Assembly (NCBI RefSeq): GCF_003335215.1 | Contig: NZ_QPGB01000001.1 | Location: 496,001-560,000 of the forward strand | Length of the DNA stretch: 64,000 nt | Source: Parvibium lacunae | GTDB taxonomy: Bacteria; Pseudomonadota; Gammaproteobacteria; Burkholderiales; Burkholderiaceae_D | Direction of reading: 5' to 3' | Part shown: positions 27,071 through 36,031 of the stretch, one piece after another | Position numbering within the stretch: the stretch's first letter is position 1 | Layout: every line of letters starts with the position of its first letter | Made by a program: the position numbers and the translations under genes | Notes under the pieces: generated by a model | The model's input: only the letters and a program-made list of their open reading frames with translations | Told to the model about the DNA's origin: nothing | Database searches by the model: none

Positions 27071-27537
27071 ATATCCACGATCTGCTTTTTGTGCTGAAAG
27101 ACGAAGGTGTGACGGTATCAGTGACCCCGCTGGATAAGCTGAAAGTGACGGGGCCGGATGAGGCAGTCAAGCGCTGGGTGTCAACAATCAAAGAGGCCAA
27201 GCAACAGATTATTGACAACTACAAACGCGCACCAAAACTCACCCCCAGCCCTAACCCGTTTCTAAGCGATACAGAATGGCATAGCCTGCATTTTCCGGCA
27301 TGGGGTGAGCCAGAGGTGCAGGCATTCCAGCAACGCCATACGCGTATGATTAAGCTGGGCCTCACAGATGGACTGGCTGATATTCACGCCGAGCGCATGG
27401 CCTACCGTGACCGCATGAATGACGATAGGCGCTTGTGTTTTGAGTGCCAATTCATGACTAGGGAGGGGTGCAGTCAACGCGTGCCAGAGAGTGACGTTTT
27501 TCAGCGCTGTACGCTATTTATTGAGAGTGACGCATGA
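27067..27537 (+). CDS. hypothetical protein with TubC-like N-terminus and Cys cluster
   Basis: Accessory protein of the element, function unknown. The first 55 residues (IHDLLFVLKDEGVTVSVTP, then a helix ending IIDNYKR) resemble the TubC-N docking fold often seen in satellite and prophage proteins. The C-terminal 45 residues carry C-x2-C (LCFECQF) and two later cysteines (EGCSQRV and FQRCTLF) that could bind zinc. The middle is Pro- and charge-rich. The 156-residue product starts inside the preceding stop (ATGA overlap), so it belongs to the same translation unit as the replication protein. Confidence 0.7.
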   Translation: MNIHDLLFVLKDEGVTVSVTPLDKLKVTGPDEAVKRWVSTIKEAKQQIIDNYKRAPKLTPSPNPFLSDTEWHSLHFPAWGEPEVQAFQQRHTRMIKLGLTDGLADIHAERMAYRDRMNDDRRLCFECQFMTREGCSQRVPESDVFQRCTLFIESDA

Positions 27538-27550
27538 GGATTATTGAATT

Positions 27551-27799
27551 ATGAACCGAAAAGAAATACAGCAACACAATCAAAAGGTAATAGAGCAAGT
27601 TTGCGCCATGCTCAGACTAAAGCTAAACACCCCCTACCGCTCACGCATCAAGATGGGCTACAAAGAGTTAGCCGCCAACCTGAACGCGATGCAGCTATTG
27701 AGCAGTAGGGGCAAGCTATGGACGTTTAGAGCGCTTTACCGAATGATGCAGCGGCAACAGGTGGCCTTGTATCGTTTAGAGTGTGTATTGTGCCAATAA
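27551..27799 (+). CDS. small basic hypothetical protein
   Basis: An 82-residue basic protein with no recognised family. It is largely helical by composition and rich in Arg, Lys, Gln and Leu, with a C-terminal C-x2-C pair (ECVLCQ). It follows the previous gene by 13 bases and has a weak ribosome-binding region (GAGGA about 14 bases upstream), so it is likely the last gene of the replication operon. Its charge would suit nucleic-acid binding, but nothing in it proves that. Confidence 0.6.
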   Translation: MNRKEIQQHNQKVIEQVCAMLRLKLNTPYRSRIKMGYKELAANLNAMQLLSSRGKLWTFRALYRMMQRQQVALYRLECVLCQ

Positions 27800-27906
27800 C
27801 GGGCATTTCCTTACTCAGTAAAAAAGGGCATTTTCCGACATCGGGTAGAGGAGAGTAAAATCATTTAGGTTTAGTTTCTAAAAATTTTTTTTATTGGAGA
27901 TTAGTT

Positions 27907-28461
27907 TTGGGATTCCTTAAAAATCTTAGGCTCATGATCAATGGCATATCTCAGAGCAAAGCGATCTGTCAGCCAAAATCTATGGGTATTGGGCTACTTG
28001 ATTCTCAGTCTAAATCAATTCCTACCTTTAATTTATTCGAGACGGAGCCATGGTTATTAGATGTTGCGAAGAAAGCGATAAATAATTTTCACATACCTTG
28101 GCATTGTGATGATGCGCTTATAGCTGAAACTAAAAAAGAGGCTATTCGATGCTTAGCTGCCGGTGTTCGGTCGAAATCATTTTTGAATGAACTGGTTCCT
28201 AAGGTATTTAAAACTAAGCGGGACGCTACTCATGGAATTGCAAAAATCACATCTTGTGGTCATGAGGCAATAAATCTCTACAGGTTGGCAGAAATTGGTG
28301 AAAAACGCTTTGTGTGGAGATACTGCGAATTATTGTGTGACTTCCCAGAGCATTCTAAGTTAGATGGTAAGGAGTTTTCTCTCAACAAGGGCCACAAAGG
28401 GGAGTTTCCGTCCAGCCGATACGGTTGTCGTTGCCGTGGCTCAATAAGAATGCCCACCTAA
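27907..28461 (+). CDS. lone protein with MuF/SPP1 gp7-like C-terminal domain
   Basis: A 184-residue protein. The C-terminal half (about residues 95-180) follows the pattern of the phage Mu F / SPP1 gp7 minor head domain: a helix with IAKITSCGHEAINLYRL, then VWRYC, DFPEHSKLDGKEFS and a closing GCRCRGS. In that family the His, LDG and CRC positions are conserved. It is far shorter than a true minor capsid protein and no portal gene is adjacent. The start is TTG at 27907, backed by GGAGA at 27896-27900. It is A+T-rich and separated by 107 bases from the replication genes. The family call is from pattern recognition only. Confidence 0.6.
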   Translation: MGFLKNLRLMINGISQSKAICQPKSMGIGLLDSQSKSIPTFNLFETEPWLLDVAKKAINNFHIPWHCDDALIAETKKEAIRCLAAGVRSKSFLNELVPKVFKTKRDATHGIAKITSCGHEAINLYRLAEIGEKRFVWRYCELLCDFPEHSKLDGKEFSLNKGHKGEFPSSRYGCRCRGSIRMPT

Positions 28462-28503
28462 AACTGTCTGTATTAAACAAGATGTTCTTTGTGGGGCTGT
28501 ATG

Positions 28504-28525
28504 AGGGATATTGAAATTTATCCCT
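28504..28525. terminator. 7-bp hairpin at the right end of the element
   Basis: AGGGATA (28504-28510) and TATCCCT (28519-28525) pair perfectly around an 8-base loop, between the last element gene and the tRNA-Ser 3' end. Only a short T run follows, so termination from either side is possible but weak. Confidence 0.35.
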
Positions 28526-28552
28526 TTCGAAGCCTTGAAAATACTAATGATC

Positions 28553-28566
28553 TGGCGGAAGCGGTG
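28553..28566. repeat. proximal attachment repeat within tRNA-Ser
   Basis: TGGCGGAAGCGGTG, identical to 22152-22165, forms the 3' end of tRNA-Ser and the right boundary of the integrated element. Confidence 0.85.
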
Positions 28567-28642
28567 AGATTCGAACTCACGAGGGCCGTAAAGCCCCGCC
28601 GGTTTTCAAGACCGGTGCATTCAACCACTCTGCCACGCTTCC
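28553..28642 (-). tRNA. tRNA-Ser (anticodon TGA)
   Basis: A 90-base gene including encoded CCA. The acceptor stem GGAAGCG pairs with CGCTTCC, and the discriminator is G. The anticodon loop in CCGGTCTTGAAAACCGG gives TGA. A long variable arm typical of serine tRNAs is present, and the T arm contains GTTCGAATC. Its last 14 bases are the attachment site of the integrated element and are intact. It is probably cotranscribed after tRNA-Leu, 16 bases upstream on the same strand. Confidence 0.97.
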
Positions 28643-28658
28643 TTGCTACAGGCTGCTT

Positions 28659-28745
28659 TGGTGCCCAGAAGAGGACTCGAACCTCCACAGTGTTGCCACC
28701 GCTAGGACCTGAACCTAGTGCGTCTACCAATTCCGCCATCTGGGC
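28659..28745 (-). tRNA. tRNA-Leu (anticodon CAG)
   Basis: An 87-base gene with encoded CCA. The acceptor stem GCCCAGA pairs with TCTGGGC, and the discriminator is A as in leucine tRNAs. The anticodon stem-loop CTAGGTTCAGGTCCTAG gives CAG. A long variable arm (class II) and the T-loop GTTCGAGTC are present. It is first in a two-tRNA transcript, with a strong promoter about 40 bases upstream. Confidence 0.97.
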
Positions 28746-28785
28746 ACAACTTGAAGTCATAAGACCGACTTCTAAAGAAGGCGAG

Positions 28786-28813
28786 ATTATATAGAAGCGG
28801 GCTATTTTGTCAA
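28786..28813 (-). promoter_or_regulatory. strong sigma-70 promoter for tRNA-Leu/tRNA-Ser
   Basis: On the minus strand, TTGACA (28813 to 28808) and TATAAT (28791 to 28786), both perfect, are separated by 16 bp. A GC-rich discriminator (CTCGCC) follows, the type associated with stringent control of stable RNA genes. Confidence 0.85.
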
Positions 28814-28971
28814 TCATGAAGGCTTGCCTGCGGCTCTAAGGGGACAGTTAACCATGATTTTCAGCCAGCGATAGGTGAGTATCATACGGTGAGTTGATTC
28901 AAGCCCATGTTTGACAGTCGCTTTGCCCTATACTGGATAGCTGATTTAAACGATGGATGACCTTCTGCCCT

Positions 28972-31515
28972 ATGCCTAACTTTGATTATGACATTCCTAG
29001 TCGTGAAGCGATCTTGGCACTGTTTCGCCAGCAAGATACACCGCTGCCTCCCGCACAAGTGGCTGAATTATTAGCTTTGCCTGCCGCTCATTTGGAAGGT
29101 TTGGAAAAACGATTGGATGCCATGGAGCGTGATGGCCAATTGATGCGTAACCGTAAAGGTGCGCTGCTGTTGGCGACCCGCTTGGACTTCATTGCCGGCA
29201 AAATTGCGGGGCATCGTGATGGCTATGGTTTTCTGCTGCGTGATGATGGAGGCCCAGACGTTTACCTAGGCACACGCGAAATGCTCAAGGTGTTACATGG
29301 AGATCGTGTATTAGTCAAAATAAGTGGAACGGATAAGCGTGGCAGACCGGAAGGGACAATTGTTGAAATTACCGAGCGGCGGACCAATAAACTGGTCGGG
29401 CGCTTGCTCAATGAGCGCAATGTTTACGTGGTTGTGCCTGAAGATCAACGGATCAAACATGATATTTTGATTCCCCCCAATGAGATTGCCAATGCACAAG
29501 CTGGCCAAGTTGTCATGGTTGAGATTTTGGAGCAGCCTAGTCGCTACTCACAGCCACTGGGTCGCGTGGTTGAGATACTGGGCGCGATTGACGATCCTGG
29601 TATGGAGATTGAAATCGCTGTGCGTAAATTTGATGTGCCACATCAGTTTTCTAGCGCAGCAATCAAACAAGCTGAACAACTGCCGGAGACTGTACAGCAG
29701 GCCGATTTAGCAGGACGCGTTGATTTGCGCGATATTCCCTTTGTCACCATAGATGGTGAAGATGCGCGAGATTTTGATGACGCGGTGTACTGCGAACCGA
29801 TACTTGATTCAGTCACGCAGGAACCCACAGGCAGTCATCGATTATTGGTGGCGATCGCCGATGTCAGCCATTATGTTCAGTCTGCCGACGCAATTGATCA
29901 GGATGCCGTAGCGCGCAGTACCTCAGTGTATTTTCCTCGTCGCGTCATTCCGATGTTGCCAGAAAAGTTATCCAATGGCTTATGCTCATTGAATCCACGT
30001 GTAGATCGACTCTGTCTTGTCTGTGACATGGTGATCGGTCCTCGTGGCGCGATCAAGGGCTACCAGTTTTATCCTGCTGTTATTTATTCTCATGCGCGTT
30101 TAACTTATACCGAAGTTTGGGGAATGCTAAGTGGTGCTGATCTCTCCAGTCTCCAGCGTTATCAAGCGCTTTTTCCGCATCTTCAACAGCTTCACGCACT
30201 ATTTCAAATTTTAGTGGAAGCAAGAAATCGGCGTGGCGCTATCGACTTTGATACGGTTGAAACTTACATTGTTTGTAATGAACTGGGACGGATTGAGAAA
30301 ATTATTCCACGAGTTCGTAACGATGCGCATCGCTTGATTGAAGAATGCATGCTCGCTGCGAATGTCTGCGCGGCTGATTTCATGGCACGCAGTCAACACC
30401 CTGGCTTGTATCGGATTCATGAAGGCCCGTCGCCAGACAAACTTCGTAATCTACGGGCTTTTTTAAAAACGCTAGGCATCAATTTAGGTGGTGGCGACTC
30501 TCCCAGCCCCGCCGATTATGCAAGTTTGATGCGTCAAATTGAGCATCGGCCTGATACCAGCTTACTGCAGAGCATGTTACTTAGATCGATGATGCAAGCG
30601 GTGTATAGCCCTGACAACGTCGGGCATTTTGGACTGGCATATCCTGCTTATGCGCACTTCACTTCACCGATTCGCCGTTATCCTGACTTATTGACCCATC
30701 GGGTGATTAAAGCATTGTTGCACGGGCGGCATTATTTACCGGCACCGATTGCCGGTCGTGAAGAGATGTTGCCTTCGCATCCTTTGCCTCCCTTAGCTGA
30801 GCAGGGAACCGGCAAAACCAAGCGTGATCTACAGCGCGAGAAAGCGCAGGCGATTTGGGAACAATACGGATTACTATGTTCTGCCAATGAACGCCGTGCG
30901 GACGATGCTTCGCGCGATGTTCAGGCATGGTTAAAATGTTTCTATATGAAAGAGCATGTGGGCGAACAATATGGCGGGCAGGTAACCGGGGTTGCACCAT
31001 TTGGCGTTTTTGTGACCTTGAAAGACATGTTCGTTGAGGGGCTGGTCCATGTGACAGAACTTGGGGATGAGTACTTTCACTACAATGAAATTAATCATGA
31101 ATTACGTGGTGAGCGCACTGGGCAGCGGTTCCGTCTGGGCGATCCGCTCAATGTGCAAGTCTCTCGGGTGGATATTGAAGCGAGAAAAATCGAATTCCGC
31201 TTGGTTAAGCGATTAACCTACAAACAAATAATGGCGGGGGCTTTGCTAGAAGAGCAGGGCTTGCCAGTCAAGAAACCCTCTCAGCGTAAAAAAACAGTCG
31301 CCTCTGAAGGGCCAACTTCTTCCGGTCAGCAGCCTGCACAACCAAAAAAGAAACGCATTTCTGCTCGATCTATGTCGGACCCGGAGAGTCGTCACCTCGA
31401 ACCCCAGCGCGCTACCCGCAGTAAAAAAGGCGCAGTCGCCGCGGCTGAGCGCAAAGGAAAAAGCGCTAAAGTGGCTGCGAGCAGCAAGGGCTCAAGCCGA
31501 CGTAAAAGACGCTAA
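28972..31515 (+). CDS. rnr: ribonuclease R
   Basis: Processive 3'-5' exoribonuclease that degrades structured RNA. N-terminal winged-helix and cold-shock domains (about residues 10-220) precede the RNB catalytic domain with its acidic cluster in GEDARDFDDAVY, then an S1 domain (about 640-720, GQVTGVAPFGVFVTL). A Lys/Arg/Ser-rich tail of about 90 residues follows, as in gamma- and betaproteobacterial RNase R. An in-frame ATG at 28957 would add five residues. The ATG at 28972 gives MPNFDYDIPSRE, aligned with the family start, but neither has a clear ribosome-binding site. rlmB follows 14 bases on, a conserved pairing. Confidence 0.96.
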   Translation: MPNFDYDIPSREAILALFRQQDTPLPPAQVAELLALPAAHLEGLEKRLDAMERDGQLMRNRKGALLLATRLDFIAGKIAGHRDGYGFLLRDDGGPDVYLGTREMLKVLHGDRVLVKISGTDKRGRPEGTIVEITERRTNKLVGRLLNERNVYVVVPEDQRIKHDILIPPNEIANAQAGQVVMVEILEQPSRYSQPLGRVVEILGAIDDPGMEIEIAVRKFDVPHQFSSAAIKQAEQLPETVQQADLAGRVDLRDIPFVTIDGEDARDFDDAVYCEPILDSVTQEPTGSHRLLVAIADVSHYVQSADAIDQDAVARSTSVYFPRRVIPMLPEKLSNGLCSLNPRVDRLCLVCDMVIGPRGAIKGYQFYPAVIYSHARLTYTEVWGMLSGADLSSLQRYQALFPHLQQLHALFQILVEARNRRGAIDFDTVETYIVCNELGRIEKIIPRVRNDAHRLIEECMLAANVCAADFMARSQHPGLYRIHEGPSPDKLRNLRAFLKTLGINLGGGDSPSPADYASLMRQIEHRPDTSLLQSMLLRSMMQAVYSPDNVGHFGLAYPAYAHFTSPIRRYPDLLTHRVIKALLHGRHYLPAPIAGREEMLPSHPLPPLAEQGTGKTKRDLQREKAQAIWEQYGLLCSANERRADDASRDVQAWLKCFYMKEHVGEQYGGQVTGVAPFGVFVTLKDMFVEGLVHVTELGDEYFHYNEINHELRGERTGQRFRLGDPLNVQVSRVDIEARKIEFRLVKRLTYKQIMAGALLEEQGLPVKKPSQRKKTVASEGPTSSGQQPAQPKKKRISARSMSDPESRHLEPQRATRSKKGAVAAAERKGKSAKVAASSKGSSRRKRR

Positions 31516-31529
31516 TCTGGTAAAAAATA

Positions 31530-32309
31530 ATGAGTAAAATTTTATTTGGTTTTCATGCGGTAACAGCGCGCTTAAGACAGTCAGCCAGCTCAATTGAAGA
31601 AATATGTTACGACAACAGTCGGCGTGACCAGCGAATGCAAAGCTTTATTGAGCAGGCTGCCGCCGCTAAGGTGAAACTGGTTGCTGTTGATAGTGCAAGG
31701 CTAGAGCAATTGGCAGCAGGGCAGCGCCATCAGGGGTTAATCGCCCGTGTTCAGCCTCTTGTGCTGGCACAGCATTTAGATGACTTGCTTGAAGACCTCG
31801 AACAGCAGCAGGAAACGCCTTTTTTATTGATTCTCGATGGGGTAACAGACCCCCACAATTTGGGCGCTTGTTTACGGGTTGCAGATGCCGCAGGTGTTCA
31901 TGCGGTGATCGCTCCCAAGGATCGTGCCGTGGGGTTGAATGCCACGGTTCATAAAGTAGCATCGGGTGCCGCAGACAGTGTTCCTTACTTCATGGTGACT
32001 AATTTAGCGCGAACGTTACGCACCCTACAAGCTCGTGGTATTTGGGTTATTGGTACGGCTGGCGAAGCGACCCAAACCTTGTATCAGACAGCGTTGACTG
32101 GACCGTTGGCCCTGGTGTTGGGGGCAGAGGGCGAGGGCCTGCGTCGTTTAACTCGCGAGACCTGTGATGCGCTCATTCAAATCCCGATGCAGGGCACAGT
32201 GGAAAGCCTAAACGTATCGGTCGCGAGTGGCATTTGTTTATTTGAGGCGTGCCGGCAACGTTTACCTATTCATACAAGTAAAACGCCTGTGTCAGCTGGG
32301 CATGGCTAG
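31530..32309 (+). CDS. rlmB: 23S rRNA 2'-O-methyltransferase RlmB
   Basis: SPOUT methyltransferase for the conserved guanosine (G2251 in E. coli numbering) in the 23S rRNA peptidyl-transferase loop. The N-terminal start [14 protein letters not shown] is characteristic of RlmB. The three SpoU motifs are present as [28 protein letters not shown] and [17 protein letters not shown]. The 259 residues are normal. It lies directly downstream of rnr, as in many proteobacteria, and its stop overlaps the start of the following transporter gene by 8 bases. Confidence 0.93.
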   Translation: MSKILFGFHAVTARLRQSASSIEEICYDNSRRDQRMQSFIEQAAAAKVKLVAVDSARLEQLAAGQRHQGLIARVQPLVLAQHLDDLLEDLEQQQETPFLLILDGVTDPHNLGACLRVADAAGVHAVIAPKDRAVGLNATVHKVASGAADSVPYFMVTNLARTLRTLQARGIWVIGTAGEATQTLYQTALTGPLALVLGAEGEGLRRLTRETCDALIQIPMQGTVESLNVSVASGICLFEACRQRLPIHTSKTPVSAGHG

Positions 32310-33207
32310 AGGAGCCCCGTTCTTGGCCCTGATCGTAGGGGCAACGGCGATTGCATTTGCCGGTATTTTTGTTCGTTTGGCAGAGACGGGCCCCATCGCC
32401 AGTGCCTTTTGGCGTATGTTTCTGGCGCTACCTATATTGACGGCCATATTGGCTTGGCCCCGATTTCGCACCCTAAACACGCTGTCGGATAGCATTTCTT
32501 CGGTATCGCTACATCAAGCGAAACGTGCCGCCTATTGGGCGGGCGTGTGGTTTGCGATTGACCTGATTCTTTTTCATTATGCGGCAGTCAATACCCTGGT
32601 CGCTGCGGCGACACTGGAATCAAATTTAGCCCCAATTTTTGTCGCCCTTGGCCTGTGGTATCTGACGGGAGCTGCGCCTCGACCCTTAACCTGGTTCGGT
32701 ATGCTGTTCGCGCTCATAGGTGCTGTCTGCATCGCCTTACCCAACCTGCTTAAGCCAGCGGCAGCAAGCCAACAATGGCTCGGGGATTTAGCCGGACTTA
32801 CTTCAGCGGTGTTTTATGCACTGTATATCCTGGCGCTGCAGCGTGCCCGCCAACAGCTTCCCACACTCCGGGCCATGTGTCTGTGTGGTTTGAGTGCGGC
32901 TGCGGTTTTATTCCCTGCCGCGATTTTTGCCTATTTCTATTGGCAGCAACCATTATGGCCAATTACCGTGACAGGGTGGGGTGTTGTAATTGGCTTGGCA
33001 CTGATTTCTCAATTGTCAGGCCAAGTGGTCATTGCGTATGCCTTTGCCCATCTTCCCGCAACCTTTTCCTCAATTACTTTATTGCTACAGCCAGTGTTAA
33101 CCGCAGTGTTTGCTTGGTTAATTTTGGCCCAGCAATTGAGTGGGATACAGATTGTTGGCGCTGGTTTAGTGCTGACGGGTATTTATATAGCTAAACGCGC
33201 GTTATAA
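32302..33207 (+). CDS. EamA/DMT-family transporter
   Basis: Inner-membrane drug/metabolite transporter-type permease of about ten membrane helices arranged as two EamA repeats (about residues 5-145 and 160-300). The first repeat has [22 protein letters not shown], shown here only in part ([14 protein letters not shown]). The second ends with the usual [16 protein letters not shown]. The substrate cannot be told from sequence. An open frame extends upstream inside rlmB, but the ATG at 32302 gives the normal 301-residue protein. Close coupling to rlmB is probably only transcriptional. Confidence 0.85.
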   Translation: MARGAPFLALIVGATAIAFAGIFVRLAETGPIASAFWRMFLALPILTAILAWPRFRTLNTLSDSISSVSLHQAKRAAYWAGVWFAIDLILFHYAAVNTLVAAATLESNLAPIFVALGLWYLTGAAPRPLTWFGMLFALIGAVCIALPNLLKPAAASQQWLGDLAGLTSAVFYALYILALQRARQQLPTLRAMCLCGLSAAAVLFPAAIFAYFYWQQPLWPITVTGWGVVIGLALISQLSGQVVIAYAFAHLPATFSSITLLLQPVLTAVFAWLILAQQLSGIQIVGAGLVLTGIYIAKRAL

Positions 33208-33250
33208 GCGGGCAAAGCTAGATCCGCATGTTCAATACCCAAGCCCTGTC

Positions 33251-34777
33251 TTAGTCTTCCCGACGCAGGTGCGGGAACAGAATCACGTCGCGGATATTCG
33301 GTGCATCGGTCAACAACATCATTAAGCGATCAATCCCAATTCCGCAGCCACCCGTGGGAGGCATACCGTATTCGAGGGCGCGGATGTAATCCGCATCAAA
33401 GAACATGGCTTCTTCATCGCCAGCGTCTTTGGCGGCCACTTGGGCATGGAAGCGAGCGGCTTGGTCTTCGGGATCGTTCAATTCTGAAAAGCCATTCGCG
33501 ATTTCACGCCCGGTCATAAATAACTCAAAGCGTTCGGTAATGCCGGGGCGGGTATCAGACGCACGCGCCAAGGGGCTGACTTCGACCGGGTAATCAATAA
33601 TGTAGGTAGGGTTCCATAACTCGGCTTCGGCGGTTTCTTCAAACAACGCGAGTTGCAGTGCACCCAGTGCGGCGTTGGCAAGCTGCGGGCCATTGACATC
33701 CGCACCTAGGCGTTTGAGTTCGGTGCGTAACCAAGCGTTATCGTTCAGTTGTTCTAGCGTGTACTGTGGGCTATGTGCTTGAATCGCTTGTACGATGGTG
33801 AGGCGAGCGAAAGGCTTGGATAAATCCAGTTCACGGCCTTGATAAGTCAGCACCGCGCTGCCGGTCGCATCGATCGCGGCTTGGCGAATCACTTGCTCGG
33901 TAAAGTCCATCAACCATTGGTAATCAGTGTAGGCCGCATAGAACTCCATCATGGTAAATTCGGGGTTGTGCCGTGGGCTGACGCCTTCATTGCGGAAGTT
34001 GCGGTTGATTTCAAACACCCGCTCAAAGCCACCCACGACGAGGCGTTTGAGATACAGCTCTGGCGCAATGCGCAAGTACATTTGCATATCCAGCGCGTTG
34101 TGATGGGTGGTAAATGGCTTGGCCGAGGCGCCACCGGGAATAGGGTGCAGCATGGGGGTTTCGACTTCTAAAAAGTCGTGATCGGTCATGAATCGACGCA
34201 CCGAGGCAATGGCTTTGCTGCGAGCGATAAACGTTTTACGCGTTTCTTCCGTAGTGATCAAGTCCACGTAACGCTGGCGGTATTTCATTTCATGGTCGTG
34301 CAAACCATGAAATTTATCGGGCAACGGGCGCAGCGATTTGGTCAGCAGACGCAAGCTGGTCGCTTGCAGTGTCAGTTCACCCGTTTTGGTTTTAAAGAGC
34401 GTACCCCCGGCACCGAGTATGTCGCCCAAGTCCCAGTGTTTAAAGGCATCGTGGGTCTCTTGACCCGTCAGATCATTGCTCACATAAATTTGAATCCGGC
34501 CTGTACTGTCTTGCAGTGTCGCAAAGCTGGCTTTACCCATCACCCGTTTGAGCACCATGCGGCCCGCGATTTTTGCGGTAACGCCGAGGGGTTCGAGTTC
34601 TTCTTTACTTTTTTCGTCATACGCTGCGTGCAAATCAGCGGCTTTATTTAGTGGCACAAAGTCATTGGGGAAGGCGACACCTTGCGCGCGCAATGCGGCG
34701 AGTTTGGCACGTCTTTCCGCGATCAATTGATTTTCATCGACAATAGGTTGCTCATTGTTTGGGGTTGCTTGTGTCAT
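33251..34777 (-). CDS. lysS: lysyl-tRNA synthetase (class II)
   Basis: Charges tRNA-Lys in the cytoplasm. The N-terminal anticodon-binding OB domain (about residues 60-170, [19 protein letters not shown]) is followed by the class II core. Motif 2 is seen in [17 protein letters not shown] and motif 3 in [15 protein letters not shown]. The 508 residues are typical. It lies downstream of prfB on the same strand with a 58-base gap, the same pairing as in E. coli and most betaproteobacteria, so one transcript is likely. Confidence 0.97.
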   Translation of the reverse strand: MTQATPNNEQPIVDENQLIAERRAKLAALRAQGVAFPNDFVPLNKAADLHAAYDEKSKEELEPLGVTAKIAGRMVLKRVMGKASFATLQDSTGRIQIYVSNDLTGQETHDAFKHWDLGDILGAGGTLFKTKTGELTLQATSLRLLTKSLRPLPDKFHGLHDHEMKYRQRYVDLITTEETRKTFIARSKAIASVRRFMTDHDFLEVETPMLHPIPGGASAKPFTTHHNALDMQMYLRIAPELYLKRLVVGGFERVFEINRNFRNEGVSPRHNPEFTMMEFYAAYTDYQWLMDFTEQVIRQAAIDATGSAVLTYQGRELDLSKPFARLTIVQAIQAHSPQYTLEQLNDNAWLRTELKRLGADVNGPQLANAALGALQLALFEETAEAELWNPTYIIDYPVEVSPLARASDTRPGITERFELFMTGREIANGFSELNDPEDQAARFHAQVAAKDAGDEEAMFFDADYIRALEYGMPPTGGCGIGIDRLMMLLTDAPNIRDVILFPHLRRED

Positions 34778-34835
34778 TGTTTACCTTCTCGGTAAGATTC
34801 TCTGTTAGCTGAAAGTTATATGGCTACGTAATTAT

Positions 34836-35940
34836 TTACACGCCTTGTTTGAGGCTGGCTTCAATAAACGCATCCAGATCACCATCTAACACCTTTTGGG
34901 TGTTTGAGATTTCAACACTGGTGCGTAAGTCTTTAATGCGCGATTGGTCTAGAACATAAGAGCGAATTTGATGACCCCAGCCGACATCGGTTTTGCTGTC
35001 TTCCAGTTTTTGCTGCTCGGCCATACGCTTACGCAGCTCGGCCTCGTATAGGCGGGATTTCAACATCGCCATTGCTTCGGCGCGGTTACGATGCTGCGAC
35101 CGATCATTTTGGCACTGGACAACGATGCCAGTGGGTAAGTGCGTAATCCGTACCGCAGAGTCTGTTTTGTTAATATGCTGGCCCCCTGCGCCGGAGGCAC
35201 GGAAGGTGTCAGTGCGTAAATCGGCAGGGTTGATTTCAATATCAATCGATTCGTCCACTTCGGGGTAAACGAAAATCGAACAGAAAGAGGTGTGGCGGCC
35301 CCCGCTGGAATCAAATGGGGACTTACGCACTAGGCGATGCACCCCAGTTTCAGTGCGCAACATACCGTAGGCATAGTCACCTTCTAGTTTGAGCGAGGCG
35401 CTTTTAATGCCCGCGACTTCCCCGTCGGATTGTTCCAGAATTTCTGCTTTGAACCCTTTGCGCTCAGCGTACCGGAGATATTGGCGCAGCAACATCGATG
35501 CCCAGTCTTGTGCTTCGGTGCCACCAGCGCCCGATTGGATGTCAATAAAGCAGTTATTGGGATCCATCGGGTTATTAAACATCCGTCGGAATTCCATCTC
35601 GGCAACGCGCTTATCCAGCGCTTGCGCATCGGCTTCTACAGCTTCGAGCATGGCGTCATCGTTTTCGAGTTGGCCCAGTTCAAACAGCTCCTGCGCATCA
35701 TTGATTCCAGCACCGAGTTCTGTAAGGCTATGCACAACTGTTTCCAACGACTTTTTTTCTTTACCAAGCTCTTGCGCGCGTTTACTGTCATTCCAGATAG
35801 CAGGATCTTCCAGCGCTTGATTAACTACGATTAGTCTTTCAGCCTTAACGGCGAAGTCAAAGATACCCCCGAAGGTCATGGCAACGGGTGGCCAAGCCAG
35901 CAATAAGGTTACTGAGTAGGTTTAGGCGTTCGGCTTCCAT
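34836..35940 (-). CDS. prfB: peptide chain release factor 2 (programmed +1 frameshift)
   Basis: Releases finished proteins at UGA and UAA. The gene is in two frames: a 27-codon leader from the ATG at 35940 (or an in-frame ATG at 35946) ends LRGYL then TGA. After a +1 shift the main frame continues [10 protein letters not shown] and so on to 34836. The shifted product is 367 residues, the normal RF2 length. The specificity motif SPF ([10 protein letters not shown]) and the catalytic GGQ ([10 protein letters not shown]) are present. A plain single-frame reading beginning [12 protein letters not shown] gives a false N-terminus. Low RF2 favours the shift, so the protein controls its own synthesis. 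Confidence 0.96.
35857..35870 (-). promoter_or_regulatory. RF2 programmed +1 frameshift site
   Basis: On the minus strand GGGGG-TAT-CTT-TGA: a Shine-Dalgarno-like G5 run (35870 to 35866) three bases before the slippery CTT and the in-frame TGA stop (35859 to 35857), followed by C. This matches the classical prfB site. Confidence 0.95.
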
Positions 35941-36031
35941 TTGCATTTAAAATAAGTGAGTAATCAACCTATCTATTTTACTGGCTCCGTACCTCATTGC
36001 GAACAATCTCGTGCTTTTTTCTAGGGCAAGC

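Larger units (their letters stand above)
22152..28566. mobile_element. integrated phage-satellite-like element at tRNA-Ser
   Basis: About 6.4 kb bounded by a 14-bp direct repeat of the tRNA-Ser(TGA) 3' end. The contents, in order, are: tyrosine integrase; a 236-residue unknown; an AlpA-type regulator; a CHC2 zinc-finger primase protein; a TOPRIM/DUF3631 ATPase protein; two small proteins; and a lone MuF-like protein. All eight genes read in one direction. There are no conjugation genes, no lysis genes and no full capsid or tail set, so it cannot be an autonomous phage. The replication module resembles P4-type satellites. Integration leaves the tRNA intact and separates it from the enoyl-CoA hydratase gene it once converged on. 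Confidence 0.85.

Noticed and set aside
27801-27836. Repeated GGGCATTT(T)CC as a CRISPR or iteron array
   Set aside because: Only two imperfect short copies 25 bp apart with no further units; not enough for an array.
28489-28817. Open frames on both strands across this segment
   Set aside because: They overlap the two tRNA genes and their promoter and have no ribosome-binding site; they are incidental.
28911-28934. TTGACA and TATACT as a promoter of rnr
   Set aside because: The spacing is only 12 bp, too short for sigma-70.
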